A stretch of 64,000 nt of DNA. Source: Streptomyces spororaveus. Lineage in GTDB: Bacteria > Actinomycetota > Actinomycetes > Streptomycetales > Streptomycetaceae. The notes under the pieces were generated by a model that saw only the letters and a list, made by a program, of their open reading frames with translations, was not told where the DNA came from and ran no database searches. This document shows, piece by piece, positions 18,183 through 26,761 of this stretch. Position 1 is the stretch's first letter; each line of letters opens with the position of its first letter. The DNA lies in NCBI RefSeq assembly GCF_016755875.1, contig NZ_BNED01000003.1, forward strand, positions 229,136-293,135. The letters are read 5' to 3'. A program made the position numbers and the translations under genes.

Positions 18183-19073
18183 TCAGCGGGAAGCCTTACG
18201 GCGCCGGAGGAAGGCATAGCCGACGGCGCCTGATGCAGTCAGGGCCGCGGCGGCGCCGAGCAGCCAGGGAGCCGACCGCCGGACCGCGCTCGCCTGCGGT
18301 GTGACCACGGGGTCCTGGCAGCCCGGTGCGGCGGTGTCGACCACCCTGTAGCGGGCCCAGATCTTCGCCGACTTGCCCCGCTCATTCCAGCGCACGGCGT
18401 AGAGCCCGGGCTGTGCGTCGCACCGGATCTGAACGACGGCCGATACCAGTTTCGCACCGTGCATCACCACTGACCGCGTGAAGGCGGGGGATGACAGAGT
18501 GACCTCCCCGTCGCTTGCCATCGCGACGCCGTCCGAGGCCGTCATCCGCTCCCCGGCCCGCACCGTACGTACGTCCCACGGTGTCGCCGGCCATCCCGAG
18601 TCCTCGGGCCAGCGCTCTTCCTGGGACACCGGCGGCAGTTCCGCCACCCGCCGTTCGCACGCCTCCCGTTCCGCCGCTTCAACCGGTGCCACCCGCACAC
18701 TCCCCCACAACCGGTCGATCTTGGACACGTTCTCGTCGCCGACGGGCGAGCCGAACCGCACCTCGTAGGAACCGGGAGCGGCCGTGCAGGACACCGTCAC
18801 GACTGCCGTGAGGAGCCGATCGTCCATGCGCAGGATGCCGTCCGACACGAAGGCGGGCGAGACCACCCGGACACCGTTACTGGCGTCCCCGGAGACCCCT
18901 GCGTCGGTCGAAATGCTGATCCGCTCCCCCAGCGTCACAGGCAGCTCCGCACCGCTGGGCATGGGCCGGGGCGGATCCGCAGTGGGCGCCGCTAAGGCAC
19001 CACCGCCTGACGCCGCGGACAGCAGCAGCGCCAGCGAAATGGCCACACCAGCCCTCATCCAATTCACGCTCAT
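18183..19073 (-). CDS. Exported, C-terminally membrane-anchored surface protein
   Basis: A protein of 296 aa from the ATG at 19073, chosen because AAAAGGG lies six bases upstream; the frame extends further to 19136. The signal peptide is near residues 5-28 (MRAGVAISLALLLSAASGGG). The ectodomain has two similar halves, each with a beta-rich LGERISISTDAG or AGERMTASDGVAMASDGEVT segment and cysteines (VSCTAAPGSYEVRFG; IRCDAQPGLYAVRWN). A C-terminal helix (APWLLGAAAALTASGAVGYA) ends in FLRRRKASR, as in membrane-anchored or sortase-like surface proteins, but no LPXTG or LAXTG motif is seen. The role is unknown; two immunoglobulin-like repeats are possible. Confidence 0.72.
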   Translation of the reverse strand: MSVNWMRAGVAISLALLLSAASGGGALAAPTADPPRPMPSGAELPVTLGERISISTDAGVSGDASNGVRVVSPAFVSDGILRMDDRLLTAVVTVSCTAAPGSYEVRFGSPVGDENVSKIDRLWGSVRVAPVEAAEREACERRVAELPPVSQEERWPEDSGWPATPWDVRTVRAGERMTASDGVAMASDGEVTLSSPAFTRSVVMHGAKLVSAVVQIRCDAQPGLYAVRWNERGKSAKIWARYRVVDTAAPGCQDPVVTPQASAVRRSAPWLLGAAAALTASGAVGYAFLRRRKASR

Positions 19074-19209
19074 TTGAACCCTTTTCATTTCCGTTGACGA
19101 TCTTTCAAGCCGCTGCACAGTCTGCCCCCTCGCCAAACTGACGGACTATCACGCTCGTTTTCAGCGTTATCACCTCGCTCAGGAAGTAAGTTCTCTGAGA
19201 TCCGATTGG

Positions 19210-19686
19210 TTGACCACACTCGCTCTCAGCATCACGACGGTCGTGCTCGCCAGCCCTGCCGCTATGGCCTCGGGCACCCCGACCCCGACCTCTTCGATGC
19301 TGCTCTCCCCTTCCGCTTCGCCCTCCTTACCCCGGCCCCCAACGGCATCTCCACCGCGGACCACGCGATATCCCCGGCGTCGCCCTCCCGAGCCACTCCT
19401 CCGCCGGCTTCCCCCCTTCCCCCGCTGACTCCGCCGAAGAGAGGTGTGGTCGGAGCGTTCTTCTTCGACGGTCAGGCCCTGAACGGCAAGAGCACGTACT
19501 GCTCGGGGAGCGTCGTATGTTTCTGTCTCGAAGGGCTCTGTCACCGTGTGGCCTTATGAGGACGGCGACCCGCGCAAGCTCGTTCTTGACTACGCGGTTG
19601 TCGATGCGAGCAGTATTCGGCTGGAGTCCGGATATCAGAGGCCCCGTGGCCAGCATTGGTCGGCTGCCGGCCCAACAATCGACTGA
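19210..19686 (+). pseudogene. Broken gene for a secreted protein
   Basis: Three frames in succession look coding. The first is a signal peptide (TTLALSITTVVLASPAAMAS) from about 19210. The second gives VGAFFFDGQALNGKSTYCSG around 19440-19510. The third ends KGSVTVWPYEDGDPRKLVLD, then YAVVDASSIRLESGYQRPRG and a TGA at 19684. Changes of frame occur near 19330 and 19510. The middle segment resembles the first strands of secreted trypsin-like proteases, but the catalytic His region is missing. The 3' end is followed by a transposase remnant, so insertion and decay are likely. Confidence 0.6.
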
Positions 19687-19708
19687 CGATGGCTGGCCTG
19701 CCCCTGTG

Positions 19709-19960
19709 TCATCCCGTCAAGGCCAGGTTGTGCATGCGGGCAATGCCGAGCATGGCGTGGTGGACTCCGTCGCCTTTGAGTCGGCAGTCACGGAGGATTT
19801 CCAGGTCTCCATGCGGGCGACGACGTGCTCGACGGGGGCGCGAACCTGTTTGTGGGAGCGATTGCGTTCCCCCTTACAGGCCGCGAGTTCGGTCTGGCCG
19901 CACTCACGGCGGTGAGGCACGTGTCCCGTGCCCGGATAGCAGACGCTCCAAGGAGGCAGG
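19709..19960 (-). pseudogene. C-terminal remnant of an IS5-family (DDE_Tnp_4-type) transposase
   Basis: The minus strand reads GTGHVPHRRECGQTELAACK, NRSHKQVRAPVEHVVARMET and WK, then after a one-base shift ILRDCRLKGDGVHHAMLGIA and RMHNLALTG with TGA at 19709. These are the last ~80 residues of a transposase family common in Streptomyces, including the catalytic Glu (VEHVVARM). The N-terminal two thirds are gone. Confidence 0.8.
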
Positions 19961-20488
19961 TCAGTCGTCCTCATCGTCTGCGGGTTCAGGTTCGCGGACG
20001 TACCAGAGGTCGAGGGTGTACTGCTCAGGTTGCGGGTTGTCGTGCCACAGCCGCTGGATCCGTGCTGCGCTCCAGTCGTCTTCGACCTGGCGGAGCGCGT
20101 GCTCGTAGTATTCGGCAGCGGCGATCCGGCCGGCCCATGAAGCGTGTCCCTCGTAGACGCCCGGCCTCGGGAGGGACATCTCCGCCGCAGGTCCGAAGGT
20201 GAACTGGCCGATCACCAGGATCCCGGTTCCCGACTCCAGGCTGACGGCCGTAAAGCCCTCTGCCTCACCGGGCGGAGGCTGCGGTTCGTCCCACACCCGT
20301 ACGGATACTGCCACCTCCAGGTCGGACTGCAGGCTGAACAAGTAGAGGTGATAGCCGTTGCCGCCGACAACGTTGCGCTCCGCTGCGGCGATGGCCGTGC
20401 TGTCGGTCAGGTAGGCGTCCGAGTCGTAGACCTCGACCAGGCGATGGGACGGGCGGGCGAGGGTCGTGCCCTGCATGAGCAGCGTCAT
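19961..20488 (-). CDS. Hypothetical protein, beta-rich, acidic C-terminus
   Basis: A protein of 175 aa, cytoplasmic, without a signal peptide. It starts MTLLMQGTTLARPSHRLVEV, has alternating hydrophobic strands (GYHLYLFSLQSDLEVAVSVR; GTGILVIGQFTFGP) and ends EPEPADDEDD. No family was recognised. Its size, acidity and position among mobile elements are like immunity proteins of polymorphic toxins, but this is only a resemblance. Its 5' end abuts the IS5-type element at 20502, which may have removed its promoter. Confidence 0.6.
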   Translation of the reverse strand: MTLLMQGTTLARPSHRLVEVYDSDAYLTDSTAIAAAERNVVGGNGYHLYLFSLQSDLEVAVSVRVWDEPQPPPGEAEGFTAVSLESGTGILVIGQFTFGPAAEMSLPRPGVYEGHASWAGRIAAAEYYEHALRQVEDDWSAARIQRLWHDNPQPEQYTLDLWYVREPEPADDEDD

Positions 20489-20559
20489 GATTCAGGGCCT
20501 GCTAGGCCGTGTTTTAGAAGTGGGCTCGTTCCCTCGTCTCGCGCCGTGATGATCTCGGG

Positions 20560-21429
20560 GTGGGGCGAGGGGATCTTTCTGACGAGCAGTGGGCGGTGCT
20601 GGAGCCGTTGCTGCCGGTGGCGGTGGTGGGCAGGCGGTCGCTGGGTCGGCGGAAGCTGATCGACGGCATCCGGTGGCGGGCACGGACTGGTGCTCCGTGG
20701 CGGGATCTGCCACTCGAATACGGGCCGTGGCAGACGGTCTACGGACTCTTCCGCCGCTGGCAGCGCGACGGGATCTGGCACTTGCTGCTGACCCGGCTGC
20801 AGGCTCAGGCGGATGCAGCCGGGCTGATCACGTGGGAGATCAACGTCGACTCCACGATCTGCCGGGCCCATCAGCACGCCGCAGGCGCCCGCCGCGACGG
20901 ACAGGCCCAGAAGGAACCGCCTGGCGGAACCCGCACCGAGCCCGACGACCACGGCCTGGGCCGGTCCCGGGGAGGTTTCACCACCAAGATTCATCTCGCC
21001 TGCGAGCAAGGCCAACGGCCGCTGTCCTTGCTGGTCACCGCAGGTCAGCGTGGTGACAGTCCTCAGTTCGCCGCTGTCCTGGAAGGCATCCGAGTCCCTC
21101 GCACCGGACGAGGCCGTCCCCGTGTCCGGCCGTTGCGAGTGCGGGGCGACAAGGCGTACTCCTCCCGCGCCAACCGAGCCTACCTGCGGAAGCGGGGAAT
21201 CCGGTGCACGATCCCGGAGCCTGCCGACCAGGCCGCCAACCGCAAACGGCGCGGGAAGGCCGGCGGGCGGCCCCCGGCTTTCGACCGCGAGGACTACAAG
21301 GCCCGGCACGCGGTCGAGTGCGGGATCAACCGGCTCAAGCGCAACCGGGCGGTCGCCACCCGGTTCGACAAACTCGCGGTCCGCTTCGAGGCCACCGTCC
21401 TGATCGCCGCGATCGGCGAATGGCTATGA
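20560..21429 (+). CDS. IS5-family transposase (single frame)
   Basis: A protein of 289 aa from a GTG start ([19 protein letters not shown]). The N-terminal helical domain contains [20 protein letters not shown]. The DDE catalytic core is complete: Asp in [15 protein letters not shown], Asp in [12 protein letters not shown], and Glu in [19 protein letters not shown]. Unlike the neighbouring element, the two halves (orfA and orfB regions) are fused in one frame, so no frameshifting is needed. The element appears intact and may be active. Confidence 0.93.
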   Translation: MGRGDLSDEQWAVLEPLLPVAVVGRRSLGRRKLIDGIRWRARTGAPWRDLPLEYGPWQTVYGLFRRWQRDGIWHLLLTRLQAQADAAGLITWEINVDSTICRAHQHAAGARRDGQAQKEPPGGTRTEPDDHGLGRSRGGFTTKIHLACEQGQRPLSLLVTAGQRGDSPQFAAVLEGIRVPRTGRGRPRVRPLRVRGDKAYSSRANRAYLRKRGIRCTIPEPADQAANRKRRGKAGGRPPAFDREDYKARHAVECGINRLKRNRAVATRFDKLAVRFEATVLIAAIGEWL

Positions 21430-21500
21430 CCGCTCTGAGCTGTCGGTTCCTCATGCCATGCTGACCGCGACCCAGGTGAACAGGCGAGGGGAAGGCAACG

Positions 21501-21830
21501 ATGGGGGCTCAGTACTACGGCGCCGACAGCGAGAGCGGCGACCGCATCGACGACCCCTCCGAGGATGCGCTGTTCATGCTGATCAGCGAACTCAACGACT
21601 CCGACAACACCTTCGTGGTCGTCCAGCCCGACGAGGACGACCCTGTCTGGTTCGCCTCCGTGGCCGTCCTGGACGAAGGCGGTTACGAGATCGTCCGCCG
21701 TGACACCACGCGCAACGAGCACGAGGTCACCACGGCGACCAGCATCAACGACATCGCCCGCGACCTCACCATCTGGATGGCCGCCCGCGACTTCCCCGGA
21801 AGGCCAACCAGGCAGGTCAGCGAGTTCTAA
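21501..21830 (+). CDS. Extra gene inside the IS: small acidic protein of unknown function
   Basis: A protein of 109 aa with a strong ribosome binding site (GGGGAAGG) before the ATG. It is strongly acidic in the first half (SESGDRIDDPSEDALFMLIS; PDEDDPVWFASVAVLDEGGY) and ends WMAARDFPGRPTRQVSEF. The stop TAA is part of the right inverted repeat, so the gene ends exactly with the element. The sequence looks like Imm1-type or other small immunity-like proteins, but no firm family match can be made. It could be a captured passenger or a regulator of transposition. Confidence 0.75.
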   Translation: MGAQYYGADSESGDRIDDPSEDALFMLISELNDSDNTFVVVQPDEDDPVWFASVAVLDEGGYEIVRRDTTRNEHEVTTATSINDIARDLTIWMAARDFPGRPTRQVSEF

Positions 21831-21842
21831 AACACGGCCTAG

Positions 21843-22754
21843 AGCGTGTCTCTTTGATGGGTTGGTCAGTTGATCGGATGTGTCTGTCCGATTAGTGATC
21901 ACTGATGCGATGTGGGGCCGGATCGAGCCGCTGATGCCGGCCGATCCGGTCCGCGGCCGGCGGTGGGCCGACCACCGCCGCACCCTTGAGGCCATCGCTT
22001 GGAAGTACCGCACGAGCTCGCCCTGGCGGGACCTGCCCGACGAGCTCGGGTCGTTCCAGACCGCTCACAAACGACTGCTCAGATGGGCCGTCGACGGCAC
22101 CTGGGAGAAAATCCTCGCCTCCGTCCTGGCAGCGGCGGACGCCGACGACGACATCGACTGGACCGTGTCAGTGGACTCCACGGTCGTCCGGGCCCACCAG
22201 CACGCGGCCGGCGCACGCAAAAGGGGGCGGCCCGCTCCGGCGAGCCCTCCGATCACGCGCTCGGACGCTCACGCGGCGGGCTGAGCACCAAGGTTCACCT
22301 GGCCGCGGACGGTGGGGCACGGCCGCTGGCATTCACCGTCACCGCAGGCCAGGCCGGTGACGCACCCGCCTTCGAGACGGTGACGGCCCGCATCCGGGTG
22401 CCCCGCAGAGGCACGGGCAGGCCGCGGACCCGCCCCTTCGTCGTTCTGGCCGACCGGGCCTACTCCTCCCGAGCCATCCGCAGCCACCTGCGACGCCGGG
22501 GCATCCGCGCGGTCATCCCGCAGCCGTCCGACCAGATCGGCCACCGCCTGCGGCGAGGCCACCGAGGCGGCCGCCCGCCTGGCTTTGACCGAGAGGTCTA
22601 CAAGCAGCGGAACACGGTCGAACGCTGCATCAACCGGCTCAAGCAGTGGCGCGGCCTGGCCACACGAACCGACAAGCTCGCCATCGCCTACCAGGCCGCA
22701 CTCCACCTCGCCGGCATCCTCATCTGGACCCGACGCTGACCAAAGAGACAGAAC
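21843..22754 (+). mobile_element. Second IS5-family (IS427-like) element, inserted at the border of the first
   Basis: 912 bp between two CTAG copies (21839-21842 and 22755-22758). The ends are imperfect inverted repeats, AGCGTGTCTCTTTG on the left and the complement of GTTCTGTCTCTTTG on the right, sharing TGTCTCTTTG. Its left CTAG is also the right CTAG of the first element, so the second IS inserted into the duplicated target of the first, or the reverse. The transposase is split into two overlapping frames. Confidence 0.88.
21880..22739 (+). CDS. IS427-like transposase, two frames joined by a probable programmed -1 frameshift
   Basis: Frame A (21880-22284) encodes the N-terminal part (RLVITDAMWGRIEPLMPADP to [17 protein letters not shown]). 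Frame B runs in the -1 frame to 22739 and encodes the rest: GRSRGGLSTKVHLAADGGAR, LADRAYSSRAIRSHLRRRGI, and the Glu region NTVERCINRLKQWRGLATRT. The change of frame falls at CGCAAAAGGGGGCGG near 22220. This A/G run is a classic slippery site used by this IS group to make the full transposase. All three catalytic residues (Asp, Asp, Glu) are present in the fusion. The gene is best read as functional rather than broken. Confidence 0.88.
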
Positions 22755-22802
22755 CTAGTGGCGGTACGCCGGGCCAGAGTCGTCGTGTGAGCATTCAGAC
22801 CG

Positions 22803-23372
22803 TCACGTGGTCGGTGAGTGCAATTTTGCGAACTCGTCGGCAAGCATGCCCATCATCACGACATCGTGGTGCCGACCGGAGAGGTACGCGAGCTCACGCA
22901 GTCGGCCCTCCTCAACGAATCCGAGCTGACGGTGGAGAGCCAGAGACGCTTGGTTGTGCGCGAAGATCCGTACTTGGCACTTGTGGTACCGGTGCTCATG
23001 GAACATGAAACGAAGCAGCAAGATCGCGGCTTCTGCCGCGTAGCCCTTGCGACGATGATCAGCACCAATCGTGATGCCGTACTCGAACCAGCCGTTACGC
23101 GCATCAGCCTGGTGTGAGCCAACGGCACCGACTATCTCCCCTGTGCCGACGGCTTCAACTGCCAGCTGGAAGCGGTCGCTATCGGACTTGGCAGTCGCCC
23201 GTTCATCGGCCCAGGCGCGGTATCCCTCTGCGGACCGAGGCGGGCTGACCAGGTCCCCCAAGCCCTCCTCGTCTTCCGCGAAACGCATGAACGCAGGCCC
23301 GTCACCAGGCTCAATACCGCGCAGACGCACCCGCTTACCCACCCAAAACGATGTCATCCTGTATTGGATCAT
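22803..23372 (-). CDS. GNAT family N-acetyltransferase (RimJ/RimL-like)
   Basis: A protein of 189 aa; a second ATG at 23357 would remove five residues. The acetyl-CoA-binding motif A is clear (ITIGADHRRKGYAAEAAILL), preceded by GEIVGAVGSHQADARNGWFE. It is followed by the CQVRIFAHNQASLALHRQLG and FVEEGRLRELAYLSGRHHDV blocks typical of Acetyltransf_3 proteins, which acetylate N-termini, ribosomal proteins or small amines including antibiotics. The substrate cannot be told. It lies directly after the tandem IS elements. Confidence 0.9.
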   Translation of the reverse strand: MIQYRMTSFWVGKRVRLRGIEPGDGPAFMRFAEDEEGLGDLVSPPRSAEGYRAWADERATAKSDSDRFQLAVEAVGTGEIVGAVGSHQADARNGWFEYGITIGADHRRKGYAAEAAILLLRFMFHEHRYHKCQVRIFAHNQASLALHRQLGFVEEGRLRELAYLSGRHHDVVMMGMLADEFAKLHSPTT

Positions 23373-23513
23373 TCCAGGTGTCTCAAGTCCAGACCTTCTG
23401 GGCGCCCCCTTGGCCTGTGACCTGCACTTTTAGGTTGTCCAACACTCACTCGGCTTGTTCTCGAGCCTTGGGCTGGCCCCCTGCCACTGGCCGGCGATCG
23501 GGCCAGTGGCAGA

Positions 23514-23894
23514 GTGAGCCGGGTGATCGGACACCTGTACACCGTTGTCATCGACTGCCCCGACCCGGATGAACTCGCCGGCTTCTACGAGAAGCTGCTG
23601 TCGCTCTCACGGCAGGCCGACACCGGCGACTTCGTCGTGCTCCAGGACGCGGCAGGCACCCCGGTGGTCCTCTTCCAGCGGGTGGAGGGCTTTCGCGCGC
23701 CACGGTGGACGGATCCCGCGCGCCCTCAGCAAATGCACATCGATGTGATGGTCACAGACCTCGATACGGCTGAAGCCCAGGTGCTCGCCCTCGGCGCGAC
23801 GCTGCTGGATGGTTCGGACAAGCCGATCGGATACCGCGTCTACGAGGACCCCGTCGGCCATCCCTTCTGCCTGATCACCCCCGAGGGAGCCTGA
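23514..23894 (+). CDS. VOC family (glyoxalase/bleomycin-resistance-like) protein
   Basis: A protein of 126 aa from GTG 23514; GTG 23523 is possible. Two beta-alpha-beta-beta-beta halves are present: HLYTVVIDCPDPDELAGFYE with FVVLQDAAGTPVVLFQ, and QQMHIDVMVTDLDTAEAQVL with YRVYEDPVGHPFCLITP. It is typical of the single-domain 'glyoxalase-like' proteins frequent in Streptomyces. His in QMHIDV and Glu in YRVYEDP are in positions used for metal binding in the superfamily. The substrate is unknown. Confidence 0.9.
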   Translation: MSRVIGHLYTVVIDCPDPDELAGFYEKLLSLSRQADTGDFVVLQDAAGTPVVLFQRVEGFRAPRWTDPARPQQMHIDVMVTDLDTAEAQVLALGATLLDGSDKPIGYRVYEDPVGHPFCLITPEGA

Positions 23895-24083
23895 CCCCGC
23901 CCTTTAGAGTCCGGCGTCGAAAATGACTCGAACCGGGTCAGCCGTTCGGTTTCGCGAGGCACCGGGATGCCGTCCGTGAATGCGCGAAATGGCGCGGTCA
24001 AGGTCGTCCACGCACCTGGGTCGGCGAAGCCGCCAGGCGGAAGAGCCTTCAAACAGCCCACAGGCTCGCCGACTGAGGCATGA

Positions 24084-24407
24084 ATGAAAGGTTGCGAAGC
24101 GGTGAAGACTGTCCGCATGCCCGAGGATCCGGACGAGCTTGTTGATGCGATTGCCGTCGCCGTGCAGGCGGGAGACGACCGATGCATCGGTGTTCTTCTC
24201 GACCAGCTCAAGGAGGTCGCGGGCCTCGCCCACCTGATACGCCTGCATCACCGGTTGCTGGAGGCGAGTGGGCCGCGCGGGGTGACGGGCACCGGCGCAT
24301 CGGTCGCGGGCGCGCCGTCCGGTAAACGAGGGGACTGCTCTGACGGGACCCAGATGGCGCTTCACTCTTCAGGGGATGCCTGGAGGAGGAGGGCGATGTC
24401 GTCGTAA
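24084..24407 (+). CDS. Possible small protein
   Basis: A frame of 107 aa reads MPEDPDELVDAIAVAVQAGD and CIGVLLDQLKEVAGLAHLIR, an amphipathic helical stretch that looks coding. Starts at 24084 (ATG), 24102 (GTG) or 24117 (ATG) are possible, none with a strong ribosome binding site. The last ~35 residues overlap the opposite-strand phosphatase gene and look artefactual, so the 3' end may be truncated. No family was recognised. Confidence 0.4.
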   Translation: MKGCEAVKTVRMPEDPDELVDAIAVAVQAGDDRCIGVLLDQLKEVAGLAHLIRLHHRLLEASGPRGVTGTGASVAGAPSGKRGDCSDGTQMALHSSGDAWRRRAMSS

Positions 24408-25178
24408 CGGGGTGCGGATGCGGTGGCGTATGTGATGAGGGCGTCGGCGACGTCGTTCATCGTTCGGCCTTCGACGTCGGCGAAGTGGCGGGCGAGTTCG
24501 GCTGTTGTGTCCTCGATATCGATGCCGGGTATTTCGACGAGTCCGTCGGTGTACAGGGCGAGCACGCTGCCGGGATGCAGTGGGATCTCGGTGGTCGGAT
24601 AGTCGACGTCGGGATCGATGCCGAGCAACAGGCCCGGGGGCACGTCAAGGACTTCGGTGCGTCCGTCGGGGTGGCGCAGGATCGGTGGGGGGGTGTCCGG
24701 CCGTGGCGAGGTGCGCGCGACACTGCGCGAGATCGATCTGGGCGATCAGGCAGCTGGGGAACAGGCCGGAGTCGAGGTCGATCAGGAGGCGGTTGGTGCG
24801 GGCGAGCACTTCGCCGGGAGGCGTGCCGACGGTGGCGTGGGCATGAACGGCCGTGCGGACCTGTCCCATGAGGGCGGCGGCGGTAACGCTGTGGCCCTGG
24901 ACATCGCCGATCGCGACGGTGACCGTGGTGTCGTCGCGGCGGATGAGGTCGTAGAAGTCTCCACCGACGTCCATTCCGCGGCCGGCGGGTAGGTAGCGGG
25001 CGGCCACATCAAGACCTTCGACACGGAGCAAGGTATGCGGCAGCAGAACCGATTGCAGGGTGTGGGCGAGCCCGTGCTTGGTGTCGTAGAGGCGTGCGCG
25101 GTCCAGTGCCTGGGCGACGAGGCCCGCGAGTGAGGTCAGTACGGCGCGTTCGGCGGGCGGGAAGGCATCGGCGCCCAA
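24362..25178 (-). pseudogene. SpoIIE/PP2C-type phosphatase with GAF remnant, truncated and frameshifted
   Basis: The minus strand begins with the last helix of a GAF domain (FPPAERAVLTSLAGLVAQAL), then the SpoIIE core: LQSVLLPHTLLRVEGLDVAA, GMDVGGDFYDLIRRDDTTVT and VAIGDVQGHSVTAAALMGQV. A second frame completes it (LLLGIDPDVDYPTTEIPLHP, LALYTDGLVEIPGIDIEDTT, RYDDIALLLQA). The Asp residues of the metal-binding site (GDFYD, GDVQGH, YTDGLVE, DDIALL) are all there. The frame changes at CACCCCCCCACCG near 24690, where one extra C in a seven-C run explains it. The 5' half of the GAF domain and anything upstream is missing. Such phosphatases act on anti-anti-sigma factors. Confidence 0.82.
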
Positions 25179-25870
25179 GTGGTACCGAGCTCCCGGTCAG
25201 CCATTCCGACGGAGCGCGCCAATTGGCAGGCCAGCTCCCGTGGCGATGCGGCGGCAGCGCTCTGCCTTTCCCGAGCCACGGCAGGCGCGGGTGCGTGCCG
25301 AGCTTGCCGCCGCTGGACCTGAACATGCCGTACCTGGTCAGAGTCGACTCCCACCATCGCCTGCCGCCGTTCACGCCGGGCGCCCCAAGCCGCCTGTCTG
25401 TGTGTCGCCGCCCGGCAGTACTGCCGACCCGCTATGCCGTGACGACACCCCTCGACCGAGTCGGGCTCCTGGCCCGTCTCTGGCGGGCCTCATGACAACC
25501 CTGTAGCGAGGGTGGGATCGGCGGCCAGCGGGCAGGCCGAGGTGCGCCACGTCACGGAAGAAGCAGCCCCCCTTTCACTGAGAGTGCACACTTCGCCCGA
25601 GGCTGCAGGGACCTGGCGGAAGCCGCAGAGGACGACCCTCGCCGGGTACCGAGTGCGCGCAGGCGCGGTACGGGATGCAACGCTGAGATTGATCATGGTT
25701 GCGCCCACAGGCAGCAGTCTCGGTGTGAATGTCCGTCCATGCTTCGTTGTTCGGCCTCGCCGTCCCTGGCGACGCGTGCGGCAGCGTAGCCAGCCTGTGC
25801 AGCGGGGGTCATGCGGTACGGGGCTGCCTGCCGTCCCGGGCCGCGCAGGCGACCTGCTTGCCGCCTGCTT
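25179..25870. other. No gene recognised
   Basis: The region between the truncated phosphatase and the sigma factor gene has only GC-artefact frames. The sharp loss of the GAF domain at about 25178 suggests a deletion or rearrangement joint here. Confidence 0.45.
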
Positions 25871-26761
25871 CTATCGGCTGATCCGACGTGGGGCCGCCAC
25901 CGCGAGAAGTTTGTCCGGGTTGCGGATGGCGTAGAAGTTGATGATCTTCCCGTCGGCCATCTCGATCAGGAAGACGCCTTCCATGCGCTCGCCGTTGATG
26001 ACGATGGCGGGCGTGTTGTTGCAGTTGACCCTCTCCATCCGCAAATCCGCCAGCCGTTCCGGGCGGAACAGGCTCATGAGGACTGCGGCCACCTTCTCCG
26101 CGCCCACCACTGGTCGACGTGCCGCGGTGGACTTGCCGCCGCTGTCGGCGGTCCAGGTGACGTCCGGCGCGAGCAGCGAGAGCAGTCCGTCCAGGTCGCC
26201 GGTGGCCGCGGCGGTCAGGAACTGTTCAGTGATCCGAGCGGTATCGGCGGCGTCGAAGGGCTCGAAGCGCTTGCGCCGTGCCTGTACGTGCTCGCGGGCG
26301 CGGTGTGCCACCTGGCGGACCGTCGTCACGGATTTGCCCACCGCTGTGGCGATGTCGCGGAACCCGAAGCCGAACACTTCGCGCAGCACGAACACCGCGC
26401 GCTCATCGGGGGTCAGGGTTTCGAGGAGCACGAGCATTGCCATCGACACCGACTCGGCGAGCAGCACGTCGGCCGAGGGGTCGTTCTCGTCGATAAGCAG
26501 CGGCTCGGGCAGCCAGGGGCCGATGTAGTCCTCGCGGCGGCGCGCACTCGTCCGTAAGGAGTTGAGCGCCTGTCGGGTGACCAGCTGGGCCAGATACGAC
26601 TTGGTGTCCCGGACCGTCGCGAGGTCCACTTCGGCCCACCGCAGGTAGCTGTTTTGCAGCACGTCGTCGGATTCGGTCGCTGAGCCGAGGATCTCGTAGA
26701 CGATGGTGAACAGCAGCGGCCTCAACAGGGTGAATCGTTCAGCATGCGCCTGGGTGCTCAC
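25871..26761 (-). CDS. sigJ: RNA polymerase sigma factor SigJ-like (ECF41 group)
   Basis: A protein of 296 aa from a GTG start at 26761 that overlaps the stop of the upstream oxidoreductase gene (GTGA). Region 2 (FTIVYEILGSATESDDVLQN then SYLRW) and region 4 (VLLETLTPDERAVFVLREVF; FRDIATAVGKSVTTVRQVAH) are followed by a C-terminal SnoaL-like domain of about 100 residues (ITEQFLTAAATGDLDGLLSL; GKIINFYAIRNPDKL). This fused C-terminal domain replaces an anti-sigma factor in ECF41 proteins and tunes their activity. ECF41 sigma factors are typically encoded beside a carboxymuconolactone decarboxylase, oxidoreductase or epimerase gene, which fits the neighbour here. The symbol reflects the usual name for this group. 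Confidence 0.93.
   Translation of the reverse strand: MSTQAHAERFTLLRPLLFTIVYEILGSATESDDVLQNSYLRWAEVDLATVRDTKSYLAQLVTRQALNSLRTSARRREDYIGPWLPEPLLIDENDPSADVLLAESVSMAMLVLLETLTPDERAVFVLREVFGFGFRDIATAVGKSVTTVRQVAHRAREHVQARRKRFEPFDAADTARITEQFLTAAATGDLDGLLSLLAPDVTWTADSGGKSTAARRPVVGAEKVAAVLMSLFRPERLADLRMERVNCNNTPAIVINGERMEGVFLIEMADGKIINFYAIRNPDKLLAVAAPRRISR

Larger units (their letters stand above)
20502..21842 (+). mobile_element. IS5-family insertion sequence carrying an extra gene
   Basis: Element body 20506-21838 (1333 bp). The ends are a perfect 14-bp inverted repeat, GCCGTGTTTTAGAA (20506-20519) and its complement (21825-21838). CTAG flanks it on both sides (20502-20505 and 21839-21842) as a 4-bp target duplication. 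It holds one intact transposase gene and a second gene (21501-21830) whose stop codon lies inside the right inverted repeat. That is longer than a typical IS5-family element of 0.85-1.1 kb. Confidence 0.88.

Noticed and set aside
21880..22739. Calling the second IS transposase a pseudogene
   Set aside because: The frame change is at a slippery A/G run in the -1 direction, as in functional members of this IS group.
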